A stretch of DNA of 10,226 nucleotides from an uncultured Beijerinckiaceae bacterium (GTDB taxonomy: Bacteria > Pseudomonadota > Alphaproteobacteria > Rhizobiales > Beijerinckiaceae). Positions 6,301 through 10,226 of this stretch are shown here, piece after piece. The translations under genes were made by a program, and so were the position numbers. Below the pieces are notes generated by a model. The model searched no databases. It was not told the origin of the DNA and saw nothing but the letters and a program-made list of their open reading frames with translations. The stretch spans positions 1 through 10,226 of the forward strand of contig CALMGA010000421.1 in NCBI GenBank assembly GCA_937863205.1, given 5' to 3'. Positions within the stretch are counted from its first letter, which is position 1. Each line of letters starts with the position of its first letter.

Positions 6301-7515
6301 CGGACCGGCTTCCAGGATATTGTTCAGAAACACGGCGCCATCTGTGACAACGGCCTCACCGACGCGGATCCCATCCACGATTTCATCGAGGCCATCCTGC
6401 TGCATGCCAATCTTGACGATGCGTTGCGTGAAGTGGCGCCGATCCGTCGTGATCCATGCCGTCATCACACCATCGCCTTTCCGGACGATGCCGCCGAGCG
6501 GAACGGCCACCGCGTCGACGGCTGCGCCCGTCACGACCGTGAAGTTGACGAACATGCCGGGGCGCAACACGTTCTCCGGATCGGCGATCTCCGCCCGCAC
6601 CATGAAGCGCCGCGTCGCCGGATCGATGCTTTCGCCAACAGCATTGATGCGGCCGTGGAAGGTGCGGCCTGGAACAGCGACGGCGCGCACCGACACTTCC
6701 TGGCCGATGCGCACGATCGAACTGTCCGCTTCGGTGAAATACGCGACCATCCATTTCGTGGAAAGATCGGCGATGGTCAGAGGGGCCGGCGCGCCGCCAG
6801 GCTGGACGAAGAGGCCCGGGCTGCCGTTGCGAGCGGTGACGACGCCGTTCGAGGGGCTTTTGATGACGAGAACGCCATCGATCCGCCGCTCGTTCACGAC
6901 GCGCTCGATTTCCGCATCATCCTTTCCATAAACGCGCAGCGCATCGCGCGCAGCCTTGAGATTACCCTCCGCGGTCTGCTGATCCGACGCGGCCTGGTCG
7001 AGATCCTTCTGCGCGCCGCCGCCCGCCGGCACGAGCTTGCGCGCCCTCGCCAAGGACTTCGTCGTGAGGTCGTAAACGCCGGCGGCTTGCACGAGGGCCG
7101 ACTCGGCCTGCCTCAAGTCGACGCTGTCGATGGTGAACAGGGCTTGCCCTGCCGTGACACGATCGTCCAGCTTCACGAACAACGAAATGATACGTCCCTG
7201 ATACGGGGTGAAGACCTGGACCTGGGTATCCTCGTCGAAGTCGATGCTGCCTATGGTCGACCGATCGATCGAGAACTTGTGTGTCCCCGCTTGCTCGACC
7301 TTGACGAACTGCAGCTGTTTCGAGGTGAGATCGACGCTGGGTGGATCCGCCGCCTGACCGGGAGCAGCTCTGGTGGGACTGCCATCGGCAGCATCCTGTC
7401 CAGACTGGGCGAAGGCGAGTCTCGTGACCGCCCAAAGCGATCCGCTCGCGATGAGGGCGGCGCAGACGCAGCCTGCGGCCGCCTTGCTTTTCCATGATGT
7501 CCACGTCTGGTTCAT
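6292..7515 (-). CDS. RND efflux periplasmic adaptor subunit (HlyD/CzcB-like membrane fusion protein)
   Basis: This encodes a 407-residue periplasmic adaptor that would link an inner-membrane RND pump to an outer-membrane channel. Residues about 11-36 form a membrane anchor or signal (hydrophobic CVCAALIASGSLWAV). A lipoyl-like half-domain lies at about 97-135 (VFTPYQGRIISLFVKLDDRV...GQALFTID). An alpha-helical hairpin rich in Gln, Ala and Asp follows at about 133-208. The second lipoyl half lies at about 214-245 (VIKSPSNGVVTARNGSPGLFV). The beta-barrel domain is about 250-328 (MVAYFTEADSSIVRIGQEV, then RPGMFVNFTV), and the membrane-proximal domain about 333-400. Overall layout and length match CzcB/CusB-type adaptors, but there is no histidine- or methionine-rich metal-binding N-terminus, so the substrate cannot be named. 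The RND pump gene expected downstream is absent: the stop is followed at once by a gene remnant on the other strand. No strong Shine-Dalgarno box precedes the ATG. Confidence 0.88.
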   Translation of the reverse strand: MNQTWTSWKSKAAAGCVCAALIASGSLWAVTRLAFAQSGQDAADGSPTRAAPGQAADPPSVDLTSKQLQFVKVEQAGTHKFSIDRSTIGSIDFDEDTQVQVFTPYQGRIISLFVKLDDRVTAGQALFTIDSVDLRQAESALVQAAGVYDLTTKSLARARKLVPAGGGAQKDLDQAASDQQTAEGNLKAARDALRVYGKDDAEIERVVNERRIDGVLVIKSPSNGVVTARNGSPGLFVQPGGAPAPLTIADLSTKWMVAYFTEADSSIVRIGQEVSVRAVAVPGRTFHGRINAVGESIDPATRRFMVRAEIADPENVLRPGMFVNFTVVTGAAVDAVAVPLGGIVRKGDGVMTAWITTDRRHFTQRIVKIGMQQDGLDEIVDGIRVGEAVVTDGAVFLNNILEAGPSE

Positions 7516-7967
7516 TCTTGAGACGCCTGTTTGACGTTCAACCGAGAGCGAGCCGCTCGTCGGAAGAGTTCGAGGTCAGGTTCGATAGGCCGGGGTGCGA
7601 ACGTCGGCACCTCCAGATATGGGCCGACTTGATCTCGAAGATGTCATATATGCAACTTCATGATGCCCGCTGGTTTTCCGATCGATAGTGTCTTCGGAAG
7701 CGCAACGGATCCGTGACACTCCGCCGAGCCGATCGTCCTCCGACCTTTACTCATGGAACGGGACGTTGGCTGCTTTCCTGGTCATGAGTGGCATCGATTC
7801 ATAGCATGCGGCAGCGGCGCGATGCCACCATCCCTCGTTATCTCATCGGTTCAATCATCCGCGTCGGACTTTTCAAACTGCCCGCGACCCGAAGGCTTGT
7901 CGGCTGGCCCGGTCGAGGATATGCAAAAATCCATCTTCGTCATCGGCGATCGGCTTGAGAGACTTCC
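7516..7967. other. Divergent intergenic region, no recognised gene
   Basis: These 452 bp separate the leftward efflux adaptor from the rightward DUF992-like gene. Short open frames exist (for example 7753-7986, plus) but none has a ribosome binding site, signal peptide or recognisable motif. AT-rich patches around 7641-7660 (containing the palindrome CATATATG at 7645-7652) and around 7921-7931 may belong to the two divergent promoters. I could not fit convincing -35/-10 pairs or a GGAAC-type stress-sigma promoter. Confidence 0.5.
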
Positions 7968-8492
7968 GTGCGGCGGCAGATCCTGACTTCATTGCTGATG
8001 ACGACTCTGCTGGCATGTTCCGCATCGGCGGAGGTTTCGCCGGCCGGGACGCTCCGGTGCACCATCGGCGCCGGCGCCGGCGTCGGACTCGGCGCCTACC
8101 GTGACGTGACCTGCGTCTACGAAAGATCTGGTCTTCCGGCCGAGTATTACGAAGGGTTCACCGGCATCATCACGACGAACACCTCGGCCTCGCAGGTCAT
8201 GTCGTTCGACGTGGTCTCTCCCGAACCGGGCGCCCTGGCTGCGCTGGGCGGCGACTTCGATCAGAACCTGTTCGGCTCGCCCGCGATCACGCATCCTGCG
8301 GTCAACAGCCTTCTCGGTGGCCGCTACAGACGCATCATCTTGCAAGCGGTCGACAATGGCGCGACGACCAATCTCGCCTTCTTAGGGTATGCCATCGGGG
8401 TGACGCCGCTGCACCTGGATTACGCCGGCGTCGCATCCCGACGAGGGACCAGCTCGGCCGCGCGTCGCGCGCGCGCCCAGGACGCGCGTTGA
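7968..8492 (+). CDS. DUF992-like exported protein
   Basis: This encodes a 174-residue protein resembling the DUF992 family, small periplasmic or secreted alphaproteobacterial proteins of unknown function. The start is a GTG, chosen because RRQILTSLLMTTLLACSASA then forms a complete signal peptide with cleavage after residue 21. The only ribosome-site candidate is a weak GAGAG about six bases upstream. The family pattern of an early cysteine pair is present: GTLRCTIGAGAGVGLG with Cys31, then DVTCVYE with Cys49. EYYEGFTG (59-66) is followed by glycine-rich strands and a hydrophobic C-terminal strand (LAFLGYAIGVTPLHLDYAGV at 136-155), where the family usually ends. An extra 19-residue tail rich in Arg, Ala and Ser (SRRGTSSAARRARAQDAR) runs on into the repeat-bearing spacer, so the stop may have been shifted. 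No link to the flanking efflux genes is evident. Confidence 0.66.
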   Translation: MRRQILTSLLMTTLLACSASAEVSPAGTLRCTIGAGAGVGLGAYRDVTCVYERSGLPAEYYEGFTGIITTNTSASQVMSFDVVSPEPGALAALGGDFDQNLFGSPAITHPAVNSLLGGRYRRIILQAVDNGATTNLAFLGYAIGVTPLHLDYAGVASRRGTSSAARRARAQDAR

Positions 8493-8797
8493 AACCCTGA
8501 GCCATTTTCGCGCAGCTAGAGCATCGGACCGAAAAGTGCGCAGCGGTTTTCGGATTAATCTGATGCGGCACAATAAATTAGAACATCGGGCCGAAAAGTG
8601 CGCAGCGGTTTCGGATCAAATCCGACGAACAACATCAATCGAGAACATCGCATCGATTTCGGTCTCCGGTCCGATGCTCCGATCGCGAGACCCTCGCTCC
8701 AACGACGCTCGAGGCGGCGCTGACCGGCATCCTTGGCATGCGGCGCACCCGCGGGCGGCGGCAGTGCCTGCCCGGCACCGCGCTCGCCGTGCAAGCG
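8493..8797. other. Convergent intergenic region carrying palindromic repeats
   Basis: This 305-bp spacer lies between the stops of the DUF992-like gene and the outer-membrane efflux gene. Its left and middle parts are filled by the 62-bp-spaced repeat array. The rest (about 8690-8797) has no recognisable gene on either strand and no clear terminator with a T run. The repeats may themselves form hairpins at the shared 3' ends. Confidence 0.55.
8519..8680. repeat. Array of 62-bp-spaced palindromic interspersed repeats (two good copies, one decayed)
   Basis: Copy 1 begins at 8519 (GAGCATCGGACCGAAAAGTG), copy 2 at 8581 (GAACATCGGGCCGAAAAGTG) and a decayed third at 8643 (GAACATCGCATCGATTTCGG). 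The spacing is exactly 62 bp each time. Copies 1 and 2 share CCGAAAAGTGCGCAGCGG, then TTTTCGGAT or TTTCGGAT. Each can fold: CCGAAAA pairs with TTTTCGG around GTGCGCAGCGG, and in copy 1 the outer GCATCGGA pairs with TCTGATGC with one mismatch. This resembles a palindromic repeat family I associate with many Hyphomicrobiales genomes. The element is non-coding; any role (transcription end, mRNA stability or parasitic repeat) is inference. Confidence 0.8.
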
Positions 8798-10226
8798 CTA
8801 TTGCGGATCGCTTCGGTTCCACCAGCCGCCGCCGAGGGCCTGGAACAGGGCGGCGGTGTCGCTGAAGCGTCCGGCTTCGGCCTGTACGCGTGTCAGCTGC
8901 GCTTGCGCAAAGGTTTGCTGCGCGGTCAGGATGATGGCGATGCCGACCTGGCCAAGCCTCAACTGCTCCGTCGCGATCTTCAGGCTCTTTTCGGCTGCCT
9001 GCTCCGAGGCGACCGCGGCTGCGACCGCTCTGCCATCGACCTGGAGGGCGCGCAGGGCGTCGGCGACGTTCTGGAAAGCGACGATGACCGTTGAGCGGTA
9101 CTGTTGGTAGGCTTGGTCGTACTCGGCCTCGGCCTGCTTCTGCTTGTGGTACAGCGTGCCGCCGTCGAAGACGGTTTGCGCGACGTTGGCGCCAAGAGAG
9201 TAGAAAAAGGTCTGCGGCGCGAAAAGGTTGGCGGAGTTGGCCGCGCTTGAGCCGCCCTGCGCCGTCAGGTTGACCATGGGCAGCCGGTTGGCCACGGCAA
9301 CGCCGACCTGGGCGCTGGCGGAGGCGAGATTGGCTTGCGCCGCCTGCACGTCAGGACGATGGGCGACGAGGGTCGAGGGGAGGCTGACCGGCAGCTCGCG
9401 GGGCAGGTGCAGCGAACCGAAGCTGAAGGTTTCGGCGATTTCGTCGCTTGAATACTGCCCGGCAAGCGCGGTCAACTGATCGCGCGTCTGGCCAAGCTGC
9501 TTTTCGAGAGGCGGCAACGCTTGCTGCGCCTGGGCGAGAGCCGCGGCCTGCACGAGCACATCGGCATTGGCGACCTGCCCGGCGGCGAGTTGACGGCGCA
9601 GGATGGAAAGAAGATCCATCTCGACCTTGATGACCTTTTTGGTCGTTTCGATCTGCGCTCGGGTGGACGCTTCCTGGATCGCGGCGAGCACGACGTTGGA
9701 GGTGAGGGTGAGGTAGGTCGCCTCGACCTGGAAGTTTTGCTGGCGGGTTTGGGCGTCGGCGCTTTCCACCGTGCGCCGGGTCAGGCCGAACACGTCGGGC
9801 GAATAGCTCACCGTGAGCTGCGCCGTGGTCAGGCTGTAGGTCAGCGAGTTGGTGGCCAGCGGCGACTGCACGTCGGACGACACGCGGCCGGCCGTCGGAT
9901 TGAGGTTGGCGACGAGCTGGGGGTAGAAGGCGCCGCGCGCCGCCGCGGCGTTCTCGCGCGCCGCCCGAAGCGCCGCCTGCGCCGCCTGGATGTCGGCGTT
10001 CTGCTGGATGGCGCGCCCGACGAGGTCGGTGAGTGCCCGCGAGTGGAACAGCGTCCACCACTGGCCGGGGATGTCGGCGCCGTTGGGGAAACGCTGCGTG
10101 CCGTCGCCCGTCGCCAGCCGCCCGGGCAGGATGCCGGCGACGGGGGGCGCGGCCGGCGCGTGGAAGTTCGGTCCCACGGCGCAGCCGGCCAGCATGAGCG
10201 CGGATGCGAGAGCGGGCGCGGCCCGA
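8798..10226 (-). CDS. NodT-family outer-membrane efflux lipoprotein (RND outer-membrane factor), 5' end outside window
   Basis: This encodes the outer-membrane channel of a tripartite efflux system. The frame is open to the window edge, with 475 residues visible. The first visible residues, RAAPALASALMLAGCAVGPNF, are the end of a lipoprotein signal peptide. The lipobox LAGC puts the acylated cysteine at visible residue 15. The in-frame ATG at 10195 would leave only four residues before this cysteine, so the true start lies beyond 10226. Two TolC/OprM-type repeats follow, at about 55-250 and 285-460. Each is rich in Ala/Gln helices, with the landmark stretches YSPDVFGLTRR (141-151) and HRPDVQAAQANLASA (289-303). 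The mature start (AVGPNFHAP) is typical of the NodT/OprM lipoprotein group. The gene is separated from the RND adaptor by the DUF992-like gene on the opposite strand, so its operon partners are probably upstream, outside the window. Confidence 0.9.
   Translation of the reverse strand, partial: RAAPALASALMLAGCAVGPNFHAPAAPPVAGILPGRLATGDGTQRFPNGADIPGQWWTLFHSRALTDLVGRAIQQNADIQAAQAALRAARENAAAARGAFYPQLVANLNPTAGRVSSDVQSPLATNSLTYSLTTAQLTVSYSPDVFGLTRRTVESADAQTRQQNFQVEATYLTLTSNVVLAAIQEASTRAQIETTKKVIKVEMDLLSILRRQLAAGQVANADVLVQAAALAQAQQALPPLEKQLGQTRDQLTALAGQYSSDEIAETFSFGSLHLPRELPVSLPSTLVAHRPDVQAAQANLASASAQVGVAVANRLPMVNLTAQGGSSAANSANLFAPQTFFYSLGANVAQTVFDGGTLYHKQKQAEAEYDQAYQQYRSTVIVAFQNVADALRALQVDGRAVAAAVASEQAAEKSLKIATEQLRLGQVGIAIILTAQQTFAQAQLTRVQAEAGRFSDTAALFQALGGGWWNRSDPQ

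Noticed and set aside
6424..7497. Plus-strand open frame (357 codons) opposite the RND adaptor
   Set aside because: It is an antisense shadow; the minus strand shows all adaptor domains in order.
7753..7986. Short plus-strand frame before the DUF992-like gene
   Set aside because: It has no ribosome binding site or recognisable motif, and it overlaps the start and signal-peptide codons of the better-supported gene.
8555..8794. Short minus-strand frame downstream of the outer-membrane efflux gene
   Set aside because: It crosses the palindromic repeats, has no start signal and no recognisable protein features.

Overview
The window is a high-GC stretch of chromosome from what looks like a Hyphomicrobiales (Rhizobiales) alphaproteobacterium. 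Three things suggest this: the strong GC bias at third codon positions, the presence of DUF992 and DUF2231 family genes, and an interspersed palindromic repeat built on a GAGCATCGG...CCGAAAAGTG core, a type I associate with this order. I cannot assign a genus.

Left part (1-5361). The 3' half of an APC-type permease gene converges on a periplasmic redox neighbourhood. There, two gene pairs are divergently arranged around a 528-548 bp intergenic region. Leftward run a DUF2231-like membrane protein and a PQQ-dependent sorbosone/pyranose-dehydrogenase-like enzyme. Rightward run a Tat-exported molybdopterin oxidoreductase of the sulfite oxidase family and a small mono-haem cytochrome c, which together form a SorAB-like pair. 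Both enzymes should act in the periplasm and pass electrons to the respiratory chain, so the block reads as an accessory periplasmic oxidation module. A perfect 24-bp tandem duplication sits over the start region of the DUF2231 gene.

Middle part (5362-6300). This is a scarred region. It holds the C-terminal remnant of an IS630-type transposase, a small putative exported protein with its own good ribosome binding site, and an apparently frameshifted remnant of an unrecognised gene. The remnant runs into the 3' end of the next gene.

Right part (6292-10226). An RND efflux adaptor (membrane fusion protein) gene stands without the pump gene that normally follows it. Further right, a NodT-type outer-membrane efflux lipoprotein is cut by the window edge. 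Between these two leftward genes lies a rightward gene for a DUF992-like exported protein, followed by an array of palindromic repeats at 62-bp spacing. The two efflux genes are therefore not one transcription unit here, and the outer-membrane factor probably belongs with genes beyond the right edge.

I see no CRISPR array, tRNA, rRNA or complete mobile element. The most notable things are the redox cluster with a CxxC in the molybdoenzyme where relatives (as I recall them) carry tyrosines, the duplicated start region, the pump-less RND adaptor next to gene debris, and the 62-bp palindromic repeat array.
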